Of a DNA stretch of 22,055 nt, positions 15,196 to 22,055 are shown piece by piece; within the stretch, counting starts at the first letter, position 1; each line of letters begins with the position of its first letter. The stretch comes from an uncultured Bacillota bacterium (GTDB taxonomy: Bacteria > Bacillota > Clostridia > Christensenellales > QAND01): contig CAJLPK010000019.1 in NCBI GenBank assembly GCA_905208455.1, forward strand, positions 1-22,055, written 5' to 3'. A program made the position numbers and the translations under genes. The notes beneath the pieces were generated by a model. It saw nothing but the letters and a program-made list of their open reading frames with translations. It did not search any database and was not told the origin of the DNA.

Positions 15196-15201
15196 AAAAA
15201 G

Positions 15202-15229
15202 AAAAAGCCTTGCGTAAAGGCTTTTTTTT
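15202..15229 (+). terminator. Intrinsic terminator of the ABC importer operon
   Basis: A 10-bp stem AAAAAGCCTT / AAGGCTTTTT with loop GCGTA and a run of eight Ts. Confidence 0.9.
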
Positions 15230-15248
15230 GTGGAAAGAATAAGCGGTA

Positions 15249-15295
15249 CAGACAGAAGTGGTCATGACAAGATATGATGATATTTAATTAAATAT
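15249..15295 (+). promoter_or_regulatory. Possible nadE promoter with a 16-bp palindrome
   Basis: Two weak promoter readings are possible: CAGACA (15249-15254), 18 bases, TATGAT (15273-15278); or ATGACA (15264-15269), 18 bases, TTAAAT (15288-15293). The perfect palindrome ATATTTAATTAAATAT (15280-15295) overlaps the predicted start of transcription in the first case and the -10 in the second. It would suit a repressor site. Low local GC contrasts with the surrounding genes. Confidence 0.4.
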
Positions 15296-15317
15296 AAGAA
15301 AAAGAGAGTTGATGGAT

Positions 15318-17270
15318 ATGCGGGATGGATGGATCAAAGCGGCCGCTGCTTCGCCCAAAATTCGTGTGGCGGACTGCCGGTACAATGCCGGGCAGATCCA
15401 AAAGGCCATGCAGCAGGCGGAGGAGCAGGGCGCGCAGTTGCTGGTGCTGCCGGAGCTGTGCCTGACGGGATACACCTGCCAGGACCTGTTTTTGCAGCAG
15501 AGCCTGATGGAGCAGGCCGGGCGGGCGCTTTCGGAGCTGGCGGCGTTTAGCCATAAGAGCAGGATGGTGACGGTCGTCGGCCTGCCGATGCAGTGGGAGG
15601 GCAAGGTCTACAACTGCGCGGCGGTGATATACCGGGGCAAGCTGCTGGGCGTCGTGCCCAAGACGCACCTGCCGAACTATGGCGAGTTTTACGAGCGGCG
15701 GCACTTTATGCCGGCGCCGCGGGAGAACGGGCGGCTTGCCTGGGAAGGCGGCGCGGTGCCCTTTGGTCCCAGGCTACTGTTTTGCTGCGAGGAGCTGCCG
15801 TCGTTTGCCCTGGGTGTGGAGATTTGCGAGGATCTATGGGTACCGGCCCCACCCTCCGTCCGCCATGCCATGGCGGGGGCCACGGTCATCGCCAACCTGT
15901 CCGCCAGCGATGAGGTGATCGGCAAGGATGCGTTTCGCAGGCAGCTGGTGGCGGCGCAGTCCGCCAAGCTCATAGCAGGCTATGTATACGCGGATGCAGG
16001 CGAGGGCGAATCCACGACGGACCTGGTGTTTGCCGGCCACCACCTGATTGCGGAAAACGGCGCAGTGCTGGCGGAAAGCCCGCCGTTTGACGACGCGATG
16101 ACGGTGACAGAAATCGACGTGCAGCGGCTGGCACAGGAGCGGCAGCGCATGACGACCTACCCGGCCTGCCAAAGGGAGGGCTATGAGGTGGTGCCGTTTT
16201 CCATGCCGCTGGTGCATACCGAGCTTTCAAGGCACATTTCGCCGCATCCGTTTGTACCGGACAGCACGGAGGACCGGGCGGCGCGCTGCCGGTATATCCT
16301 GAACATCCAGGCGCATGGCTTAAAGCAAAGGCTGGCGCATACCGGGGCGAAAACGGCGGTGGTAGGCATTTCCGGCGGGCTGGATTCCTGCCTGGCGCTG
16401 CTGGCGGCCGCTCATGCAATGGATCTTCTGGGCAGGCCGCGCACGGAGATTTTGGCGGTGACGATGCCGTGCTTTGGCACGACGCTGCGCACCCGCTCCA
16501 ATGCCGAGGCGCTTTGCAGCGCGCTGGGCGTGACGTTCCGCACCGTGGAGATTGCGCGCACGGTGCGCAGCCATTTTGCGGACATCGGCCATGAGGAGTC
16601 GGTACGCAATGCCGTCTATGAAAACGCCCAGGCCCGCGAACGCACCCAGGTGCTGATGGACCTGGCCAACCAAACGGAGGGCCTGGTCGTCGGCACGGGC
16701 GACTTATCCGAGCTGGCGCTGGGGTGGGCCACCTACAACGGAGACCAGATGTCGATGTACGGCGTGAATGCTTCCGTCCCAAAAACGCTGGTGCGCTACC
16801 TGGTGCAGTATGAGGCGGAGCATGCCGATTCCCCAGCGCTGCGGGAGGTATTGCAGGATATATGCGATACGCCGGTCAGCCCGGAGCTGCTGCCGGCGGA
16901 TAAAGAGGGAATTGCGCAGAAAACAGAGGACCTGGTAGGGCCGTATGCGCTGCATGATTTTTTCCTCTATTACATGGTGCGGTGGGGCTTTTCGCCTCAA
17001 AAGATTTTCCGCATGGCCCAAAAGGCGTTTAGAGGGCAGTACGCACCGCAGGCCATTTTGCATTGGGAGCGCTGCTTTTACCGCCGGTTTTTTGCCCAGC
17101 AGTTCAAGCGCTCCGCCATGCCGGACGGGCCGAAGGTGGGGACGGTGTCGCTGTCTCCGCGGGGCGATTGGCGTATGCCCAGCGATGCCAGCGCTGCCGG
17201 CTGGCTGGCGCAGCTGGATGATTTGGCAAGGGATGGGATGCAATGCGGCCAAACGCGCGCAGGGCGCTGA
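15318..17270 (+). CDS. nadE: Glutamine-dependent NAD+ synthetase
   Basis: Makes NAD+ from nicotinate adenine dinucleotide with ATP, taking ammonia from glutamine. The 650-residue chain has an N-terminal nitrilase-fold glutaminase (about 5-280), with the triad Glu46 (LPELCLTGY), Lys115 (PKTHLPNYGEF) and Cys170 (VEICEDLW). The C-terminal synthetase (about 330-620) has the PP-loop SGGLDS at 352-357, followed by VGTGDLSELALGWATYNGDQMSMYG in two conserved blocks. The length is normal for the bacterial two-domain form. ATG 15318 is preferred: GAGAG lies 9 bases upstream and MRDGWIKAAAASP matches the family start. ATG 15312 and TTG 15309 are in frame. It overlaps the next gene by 28 bases. Confidence 0.95.
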   Translation: MRDGWIKAAAASPKIRVADCRYNAGQIQKAMQQAEEQGAQLLVLPELCLTGYTCQDLFLQQSLMEQAGRALSELAAFSHKSRMVTVVGLPMQWEGKVYNCAAVIYRGKLLGVVPKTHLPNYGEFYERRHFMPAPRENGRLAWEGGAVPFGPRLLFCCEELPSFALGVEICEDLWVPAPPSVRHAMAGATVIANLSASDEVIGKDAFRRQLVAAQSAKLIAGYVYADAGEGESTTDLVFAGHHLIAENGAVLAESPPFDDAMTVTEIDVQRLAQERQRMTTYPACQREGYEVVPFSMPLVHTELSRHISPHPFVPDSTEDRAARCRYILNIQAHGLKQRLAHTGAKTAVVGISGGLDSCLALLAAAHAMDLLGRPRTEILAVTMPCFGTTLRTRSNAEALCSALGVTFRTVEIARTVRSHFADIGHEESVRNAVYENAQARERTQVLMDLANQTEGLVVGTGDLSELALGWATYNGDQMSMYGVNASVPKTLVRYLVQYEAEHADSPALREVLQDICDTPVSPELLPADKEGIAQKTEDLVGPYALHDFFLYYMVRWGFSPQKIFRMAQKAFRGQYAPQAILHWERCFYRRFFAQQFKRSAMPDGPKVGTVSLSPRGDWRMPSDASAAGWLAQLDDLARDGMQCGQTRAGR

Positions 17271-17791
17271 TCGTGGTGGACTATCAAAATGATTTTGTGA
17301 CGGGGCCGATGGGGTTTGCCGGGGCGCAGACGCTGGAGCGCCCCATCGTGGCAAAAATACAAGCCGCAAAGCAACAGGGGGCTGAGGTACTATTTACGCT
17401 GGACAAGCACCCGCCTGCCCGATGGCAGGACCAGGCATGCCAAGTGCCCAGGCACTGCATAGAGAATACGGAGGGCTGTGCGCTGTACGGTGCGGTGGCC
17501 CGCCATTTGGACAGCGGGACGCCGGTCTTTGAAAAGCAGACGTTCGGCAGCCTAAAGCTGGCCAAATATCTGGAGGAAAGGCAGTTTCAGGAGATGGAGC
17601 TCGTGGGGGTTTCCACGCATTTATGCGTGCTCTCCAACGCCGTTTTGGCCCAGGCTGCCTGCCCGCAGGCGCGCATTTTCTTAGACGCCCGCTGCGTGGC
17701 CAGCCCCACGGAAAGCGACCAGAAACGGGCGCTTTGCGCGATGCAGGCGCTGCATATGGAGGTGCTTGCCCCAAAGGAGTGGGACAGGTGA
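17243..17791 (+). CDS. Nicotinamidase-like cysteine hydrolase (isochorismatase superfamily)
   Basis: A 182-residue hydrolase. The catalytic triad of nicotinamidases is present: Asp13 (VVDYQNDF), Lys98 (FEKQTFGS) and Cys128 (GVSTHLCVLSNA). So are candidate metal ligands Asp54 and His56 (TLDKHP) and His71 (PRHCIENTEG), which separate nicotinamidases from metal-free isochorismatases. The likely reaction is nicotinamide to nicotinate plus ammonia. Location supports this: it overlaps nadE by 28 bases and the two belong to the same NAD salvage route. A different amide substrate cannot be excluded, so no gene symbol is given. Its stop overlaps the next start as GTGA, so coupled translation is likely. 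Confidence 0.8.
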   Translation: MRPNARRALIVVDYQNDFVTGPMGFAGAQTLERPIVAKIQAAKQQGAEVLFTLDKHPPARWQDQACQVPRHCIENTEGCALYGAVARHLDSGTPVFEKQTFGSLKLAKYLEERQFQEMELVGVSTHLCVLSNAVLAQAACPQARIFLDARCVASPTESDQKRALCAMQALHMEVLAPKEWDR

Positions 17792-19026
17792 ACAGACAAG
17801 ACCAAACCATTGAACAACTGTACCAGACGTTGACCAAAGCGGCGCTGACGGGGCAAAAGGGCGTGCTGCCAAAGCGCCATGCGCAGCTGGACTGCCTATT
17901 GCACCCGGAGGCATACGCGCCGGTATGGCATAGAGGGGCCTGCACGTGTGAAGAGGACAGCCCGCCCTGCCAAAGGGCGTGCCTTTACCAAGCGATTCGC
18001 AAAGACGAAACGGGCAAAATCATCATTGACCCAAAAGCCTGTACCGGGTGCGAAAGGTGCATTGACGTCTGCCGCGGCGATCAGCTGCTGGCCAGCCGGG
18101 ACACGCCTGCCATGCTGCTGCGGATGAAGGAGCATACCGGCCCGGTGTACGCGATGGTGGCGCCTGCGTTTTTGGGGCAGTTTGGCAAGGCGACGCCGGG
18201 GCAGCTGCGCACGGCGTTCAAGCAGCTGGGCTTTACCGGCATGGTGGAGGTGGCGGCCTTTGCCGACATTTTAACATTGAAGGAAGCGTTGGAGTTTGAC
18301 GCCAACATCCATACCGACCGCGACTTTTTGCTGACGAGCTGCTGCTGCCCGCTGTGGATTGCGATGATCCGCAAGGTATATGCGCAGCTCATCCCGCATG
18401 TGCCCGGCTCTGTTTCCCCGATGGTGGCGTGCGGGCGGGTCATCAAGCGGCTGCATAAAAACGCGATGACGGTTTTCATCGGGCCGTGCCTGGCGAAAAA
18501 GGCGGAGGCGCGTGAGGAGGACATCCGGGACGCGGTGGATTTTGTTTTGACCTTCCGGGAGGTGCAGGATCTGTTTGCGTTTGCAAAGCTTCGGCCGGAA
18601 ACGCTGGAAGAGGACGAAAAGGAGCATTCCTCCGCAGCGGGGCGCATCTACGCCAAAACAGGCGGGGTAAGCCGGGCTGTGCAGGCGTCTGTCAAGCGCC
18701 TGCGCCCGCATGACCCCATCCAGGTGCACGCGGTGCAGGCGGACGGCGTACCGGGCTGCCGCGCGCTGCTGGAGCGGCTGCAAAAGGGCGAGATCTCCGC
18801 CAACTTTTTGGAGGGCATGGGCTGCGTGGGCGGCTGCGTGGGTGGGCCGCGCGCCATTGTGGACAGGCAGCAAGGCGCAAAACACGTGGAGTGCTATGCC
18901 GCCGAGGCGCCGTACCCTACCCCGATGGAAAACCCGTATGTGGTGGAACTGCTGTCCCGGCTGGGCTTTGAGACCATCGAGCAGCTTTTATCCCAAAGCG
19001 AGCTGTTTGAGCGGCACTTTTCTTAA
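17788..19026 (+). CDS. Divergent [FeFe]-hydrogenase-like iron-sulfur protein
   Basis: A 412-residue protein with a ferredoxin-type N-terminus and an iron-hydrogenase large-domain C-terminus. Cys85, Cys88, Cys91 and Cys95 form a classic CxxCxxCxxxC 4Fe-4S motif. Cys52, Cys54, Cys61 and Cys65 may bind another cluster. The H-cluster loops are all recognisable but atypical: TSCCCPLW (183-190) in place of TSCCPxW, GPCLAKKAEA (Cys234) in place of MPCxxKxxE, and MGCVGGCVGG (Cys346, Cys350) in place of ACPGGCxxGG. This pattern fits the poorly studied clostridial hydrogenases thought to be sensory or of unknown role, and less the H2-producing type. No maturation genes or electron partners are nearby. 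GTG 17788 has AAAGGAG 8 bases upstream and overlaps the previous stop. Confidence 0.85.
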   Translation: MNRQDQTIEQLYQTLTKAALTGQKGVLPKRHAQLDCLLHPEAYAPVWHRGACTCEEDSPPCQRACLYQAIRKDETGKIIIDPKACTGCERCIDVCRGDQLLASRDTPAMLLRMKEHTGPVYAMVAPAFLGQFGKATPGQLRTAFKQLGFTGMVEVAAFADILTLKEALEFDANIHTDRDFLLTSCCCPLWIAMIRKVYAQLIPHVPGSVSPMVACGRVIKRLHKNAMTVFIGPCLAKKAEAREEDIRDAVDFVLTFREVQDLFAFAKLRPETLEEDEKEHSSAAGRIYAKTGGVSRAVQASVKRLRPHDPIQVHAVQADGVPGCRALLERLQKGEISANFLEGMGCVGGCVGGPRAIVDRQQGAKHVECYAAEAPYPTPMENPYVVELLSRLGFETIEQLLSQSELFERHFS

Positions 19027-19063
19027 AATAAGAGACGCGCGGCAGCGGACAAGCGGCGCAAAG

Positions 19064-19094
19064 CAGCGGCAAAGGAGACGGCCGCTGTTTTTTT
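19064..19094 (+). terminator. Intrinsic terminator of the nadE operon
   Basis: CAGCGGC / GCCGCTG form a 7-bp GC-rich stem around a 10-base loop, followed by seven Ts (19088-19094). It lies 37 bases past the hydrogenase-like stop codon. Confidence 0.8.
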
Positions 19095-19159
19095 ATGCCA
19101 AAAGGAAAAATGAGGACAAACCCCGCATAGGATACAAACAGGCGGGCCGGCCGGGCCGG

Positions 19160-19188
19160 TTGACAGGAGCAAAGCGCGTGGGTAGAAT
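19160..19188 (+). promoter_or_regulatory. Sigma-A promoter of feoAB
   Basis: TTGACA (19160-19165), a 17-base spacer and TAGAAT (19183-19188) give a strong promoter 44 bases before the feoA start. Confidence 0.85.
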
Positions 19189-19189
19189 G

Positions 19190-19208
19190 TAAGCCTAGGC
19201 TAACGGTT
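19190..19208. promoter_or_regulatory. DtxR/IdeR-like iron box at the feoAB transcription start
   Basis: The 19-base stretch from T19190 matches the actinobacterial IdeR/DtxR consensus TWAGGTWAGSCTWACCTWA at 14 positions by my count. At its centre is the palindrome AGCCTAGGCT. It sits directly downstream of the -10, where a bound repressor would block initiation. Iron-dependent repression of feo is common; the regulator is not in this window. Confidence 0.55.
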
Positions 19209-19231
19209 GCTTGGGATGGGGGCGGAAAACG

Positions 19232-19594
19232 ATGACATTGGATGAGCTACACATTGGAGACAGCGGCGTGATTACGGCGGTTGGCGGCGAGGGCGCGCTG
19301 CGCAGGCGCCTGCTGGATATGGGGCTGACGCCCAAAGCAAGGGTGACGGTGCGCAAGATGGCGCCGATGGGCGACCCCATCGAGCTGCATTTGCGCGGCT
19401 ATGAGCTGACGATCCGCGCCGAGGACGCAAGGAAAATAGAGATTTCCCCTGAAAACGCGGCCCGGCCCAAAGCGGCGGCTGCCCGCCCGCCCCATGCGGC
19501 CGGCCGCAGGCGCCGCCATGGGCATAGGGAAAACGGCGCAATCCAGGCGAATTGGCAAAAGGACGGCGCGGCCTGGCCGGAAGAGGAGAAGTGA
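19232..19594 (+). CDS. feoA: Ferrous iron transport protein A with a basic C-terminal extension
   Basis: A small cytoplasmic SH3-like partner of the FeoB iron channel. Residues 1-73 are the FeoA domain: MTLDELHIGDSGVI, GEGALRRRLLDMGLTPKA, and DPIELHLRGYELTIRAEDA. Typical FeoA proteins stop about here. This one continues for some 47 residues, rich in Ala, Pro and Arg with an RRRRHGHRE run and an acidic end (EEEK). No known domain is seen in the tail. ATG 19232 follows GGGGGCGG and gives the family N-terminus; an in-frame TTG at 19211 is less likely. feoB starts 2 bases after the stop. Confidence 0.9.
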   Translation: MTLDELHIGDSGVITAVGGEGALRRRLLDMGLTPKARVTVRKMAPMGDPIELHLRGYELTIRAEDARKIEISPENAARPKAAAARPPHAAGRRRRHGHRENGAIQANWQKDGAAWPEEEK

Positions 19595-19596
19595 AG

Positions 19597-21609
19597 ATGG
19601 TCTTTGCATTGATCGGAAACCAGAACTGCGGCAAGACCACGCTGTTCAACCAGCTGACGGGCAGCAATCAGCACGTAGGCAACTTTCCCGGCGTTACGGT
19701 AGAGAAAAAAGAAGGGGTCATCAAAAAGGCCAAGGATGCTACGGTGGTGGATCTGCCCGGCATATACTCGCTGTCTCCGTATACGGCGGAGGAGGTGGTA
19801 ACGCGCGATTTTTTGATTCAGGGCAAGCCGGACGCCGTCATCAACATCGTGGACGCGACCAACATCGAGCGCAATTTGTACCTGACGCTTCAGGTCATAG
19901 AGCTGGGCCTGCCGATGGTGCTGGCGCTGAATATGATGGACGAGGTGGCCGCTTCGGGCGGCAGCATTGATATACAGTGCCTGGAGGCGGCGCTGGGCAT
20001 CCCGGTGGTGCCCATTTCGGCCAGCAAAAACGAGGGCGTCAGCGAATTGGTAGACCGCCTGCTGCGCGTGGCCAAGGAGCGGAGGCGGCCTAAAAAAATG
20101 GATTTTTGCACCAACGAGGTGCACCGTGCCATACACTCGGTGGCGCATTTGATCGAGGACCACTGCGCCGCCGCCGGCATCCCGGGGCGGTTTGCCGCGA
20201 CCCGTTTGGTGGAGGGAGACGAGCCCACCGTGCGCGCGCTTAAGCTCAACCAGAACGAGGTGGAGACGCTGGAGCATATCGCCCGCGAGATGGAGGACGC
20301 GCTGGGCATGGACCGGGAGGCGGCGCTGGCGGATATGCGCTATCAATTCATCGAAAAGGTGAGCGCCAAGGCGGTGCACAAGCCCAGTGAGACCAAAGAG
20401 CAGCAGCGCTCGGTGGCCATTGACCGGGTGCTGACGCATAAATATTTTGCCATCCCCATCTTCCTTTGTATCATGGGCGTGGTATTTTGGATGACCTTCG
20501 GCCTGGTCGGGGCGTTTTTCAGCGACATCATGGAAACCGGCATCCAGGTCGTGACGATGTGGGCGGATACGCTGCTGACAAGCCTTGGCATCAACCCGAT
20601 GGTACATTCCCTCATCATAGACGGCGTGTTTGCCGGCGTGGGCAGCGTGCTGTCGTTCTTGCCGACCATCGTGGTGCTGTTTTTCTTTCTTTCGATGCTG
20701 GAGGACAGCGGGTACATGGCGCGTGTGGCGTTTGTGATGGATAAGCTGCTGCGCAGAATCGGGCTTTCCGGCCGTTCGTTTGTGCCGATGCTCATTGGGT
20801 TCGGCTGCTCGGTGCCCGCCATCATGGCCACGCGCACACTGGCCAGCGAACGGGACCGGAAAATGACCATCATGCTGACGCCGTTTATGTCCTGCAGCGC
20901 CAAATTGCCGATCTATGCCGTGTTTACCCAGGCCTTTTTCCCGGACCAGGCAGCCTTGGTGATGATCGGGCTGTATGTGCTGGGCATGTTCGTGGGCGTG
21001 CTGTACGGGCTGGTCCTAAAGCGGTTTTGCTTTAAGGGCAAGCCGGTGCCGTTTGTCATGGAGCTGCCGGCCTACCGGCTGCCGAGCGGCAAGAGCATCG
21101 CCCTGCATATGTGGGAAAAGGCCAAGGACTTTATCCACCGCGCCTTTACCATCATCTTTGTGGCAACGATCCTCATTTGGTTCTTGCAGAGCTTTGATTT
21201 CCGCCTGAACATGGTGGCGGACAGCGCAAACAGCATGCTGGCGGCCATCGGCGCGCTCATTGCGCCCGTGTTTGCGCCGCTGGGGTTTGGCTCGTGGCAG
21301 GCGTCTACGGCGCTGCTGACCGGCCTGACGGCCAAGGAGGCGGTGGTGAGCACCCTGGCTGTGCTGATGGGCGCGGGGGATACCGCCGCGCTGACGCCGT
21401 TATTGTCGCAGATGTTTACGCCGCTGAGCGCGTTTACCTTCCTTTGCTTCACGCTTTTATATATGCCGTGCGTAGCGGCGCTGGCGGCCGTAAGGCGCGA
21501 GATGGGATCCCGCCGGGAGGCGGCGCTGGCCATGCTGGGGCAAACGGCGATTGCCTGGCTCGTGGCGTTTATCGTGCGGCAGATCGGCCTGTTGCTGGGG
21601 CTGGTGTAG
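19597..21609 (+). CDS. feoB: Ferrous iron transport protein B
   Basis: A 670-residue inner-membrane Fe2+ transporter with a cytoplasmic GTPase head. G-protein motifs are G1 GNQNCGKTT (7-15), G2 in NFPGVTVE, G3 DLPGIYSLSPY, and G4 LNMMDE. A helical guanine-nucleotide dissociation inhibitor region follows (to about residue 265). The membrane part has two gate repeats, including FGCSVPAIMATRT and the later LTAKEAVVSTL. The length is typical of the family. ATG 19597 is chosen because GAGGAG lies 8 bases upstream and the protein then starts directly with the GTPase fold; an in-frame TTG at 19552 would add 15 residues. It shares the feoA promoter and probable iron control. Confidence 0.96.
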   Translation: MVFALIGNQNCGKTTLFNQLTGSNQHVGNFPGVTVEKKEGVIKKAKDATVVDLPGIYSLSPYTAEEVVTRDFLIQGKPDAVINIVDATNIERNLYLTLQVIELGLPMVLALNMMDEVAASGGSIDIQCLEAALGIPVVPISASKNEGVSELVDRLLRVAKERRRPKKMDFCTNEVHRAIHSVAHLIEDHCAAAGIPGRFAATRLVEGDEPTVRALKLNQNEVETLEHIAREMEDALGMDREAALADMRYQFIEKVSAKAVHKPSETKEQQRSVAIDRVLTHKYFAIPIFLCIMGVVFWMTFGLVGAFFSDIMETGIQVVTMWADTLLTSLGINPMVHSLIIDGVFAGVGSVLSFLPTIVVLFFFLSMLEDSGYMARVAFVMDKLLRRIGLSGRSFVPMLIGFGCSVPAIMATRTLASERDRKMTIMLTPFMSCSAKLPIYAVFTQAFFPDQAALVMIGLYVLGMFVGVLYGLVLKRFCFKGKPVPFVMELPAYRLPSGKSIALHMWEKAKDFIHRAFTIIFVATILIWFLQSFDFRLNMVADSANSMLAAIGALIAPVFAPLGFGSWQASTALLTGLTAKEAVVSTLAVLMGAGDTAALTPLLSQMFTPLSAFTFLCFTLLYMPCVAALAAVRREMGSRREAALAMLGQTAIAWLVAFIVRQIGLLLGLV

Positions 21610-21610
21610 G

Positions 21611-22055
21611 ATGGGCGCGCTGGACTGGCTGCTGCTGGCGGCGGTGCTGGCCGGGGCGGTCATCTTTGAGGGGTATTCCCCCTTCGGGGTGGCCCTGGTC
21701 GGGGCGGCGGGCTCCGGACTGTGCGGAGGGGCGGCTCTGCTGGGAGCCTGCTTCGGATATCTGTGCCAGATGGGCTTCGCGGACGGGCTGCGGTACGCCT
21801 CCGCCTCCATTCTCACCTTTGCTGTGGCCTTCGCCTTCTACGATCTGAAGGCGATCCGTCGCTCCTGGACCATGCCGCTGCTCACCGCCGCTATCAACGG
21901 GGCGGCGGGTTTTATCTATCTGTCCCAACAGGGATGGAAGACAGTTGACGCCATCTATTTCTCTCTGGAGGTCTGCCTGACTGCAGCGGCCGTCTGGTGC
22001 TACCGGGCGGTCCTGGTCCCTATGCGTGTCCACCGGGAGGACAGGCTCCTCTCCC
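21611..22055 (+). CDS. SpoIIE-like stage II sporulation membrane protein, N-terminal part, cut by the window end
   Basis: The frame from ATG 21611 stays open to the right edge (148 residues). Hydrophobic segments with YSPFGVALVGAAGSG, GACFGYLCQMG, GLRYASASILTFAVAFAFYD and GFIYLSQQGW resemble the multi-helix N-terminal region of SpoIIE, the phosphatase that activates sigma-F in the forespore. The catalytic domain would lie outside the window. There is no good ribosome-binding site, the start is only 2 bases after feoB, and I would expect some residues before this point in the family. Codon use also differs sharply from the rest (TCC for Ser, GTC for Val, many GGA). A contig joining error or recent transfer is possible. 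Without the rest of the gene the family call is moderate. Confidence 0.65.
   Translation, partial: MGALDWLLLAAVLAGAVIFEGYSPFGVALVGAAGSGLCGGAALLGACFGYLCQMGFADGLRYASASILTFAVAFAFYDLKAIRRSWTMPLLTAAINGAAGFIYLSQQGWKTVDAIYFSLEVCLTAAAVWCYRAVLVPMRVHREDRLLS

Noticed and set aside
16320..17369. Overlapping minus-strand frames opposite nadE
   Set aside because: The glutaminase and synthetase motifs on the plus strand explain the region; the antisense products show no family features.

Overview
The window is GC-rich, almost fully coding, and looks like the chromosome of an anaerobic Gram-positive Clostridia-type bacterium. The evidence is strong Shine-Dalgarno sites, sigma-A-like promoters, short intrinsic terminators, a lipoprotein ABC solute receptor, an [FeFe]-hydrogenase-like protein, FeoAB and a SpoIIE-like sporulation protein at the right edge. 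I cannot name a genus. No rRNA, tRNA, insertion sequence or CRISPR array was seen.

Layout. (1) 1-848, minus: an L,D-transpeptidase cut by the left edge. (2) 1039-8422, plus: one promoter, a Phe/Tyr-rich leader peptide with an attenuator, then aroF-aroB-aroA-aroC-aroE/K-aroQ-tyrA. This is the whole shikimate pathway to chorismate plus prephenate dehydrogenase; the last five genes are joined by ATGA stop/start overlaps. (3) 8426-9220: a sirtuin. (4) 9221-10323, minus: a possible ClC channel remnant and a cytidylate-kinase-like gene. (5) 10290-12720, plus: a structured leader resembling a guanidine-IV (mepA-type) riboswitch, a MATE exporter and exonuclease III. (6) 12781-15229: an amino-acid ABC importer whose binding protein appears circularly permuted. 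(7) 15249-19094: NAD synthetase, a nicotinamidase-like hydrolase and a divergent [FeFe]-hydrogenase homologue in one overlapping operon. (8) 19160-21609: feoA-feoB behind a promoter with a DtxR/IdeR-like box. (9) 21611-22055: the start of a SpoIIE-like membrane protein with clearly different codon use.

How the genes fit together. The aro operon should respond to charged tRNA-Phe and tRNA-Tyr: stalling on the leader's aromatic codons frees 1214-1227 to pair with 1283-1296, which competes with the terminator at 1279-1310. The AroF N-terminal domain probably adds allosteric feedback. The sirtuin releases nicotinamide, the nicotinamidase-like protein could deamidate it, and NadE completes NAD synthesis, so NAD turnover is a minor theme. 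FeoAB would supply iron, including for the Fe-S protein upstream.

The points most worth a second look are the permuted binding protein (12835-13692), the aromatic attenuator (1116-1315), the candidate riboswitch (10360-10440) and the compositional break at about 21610.
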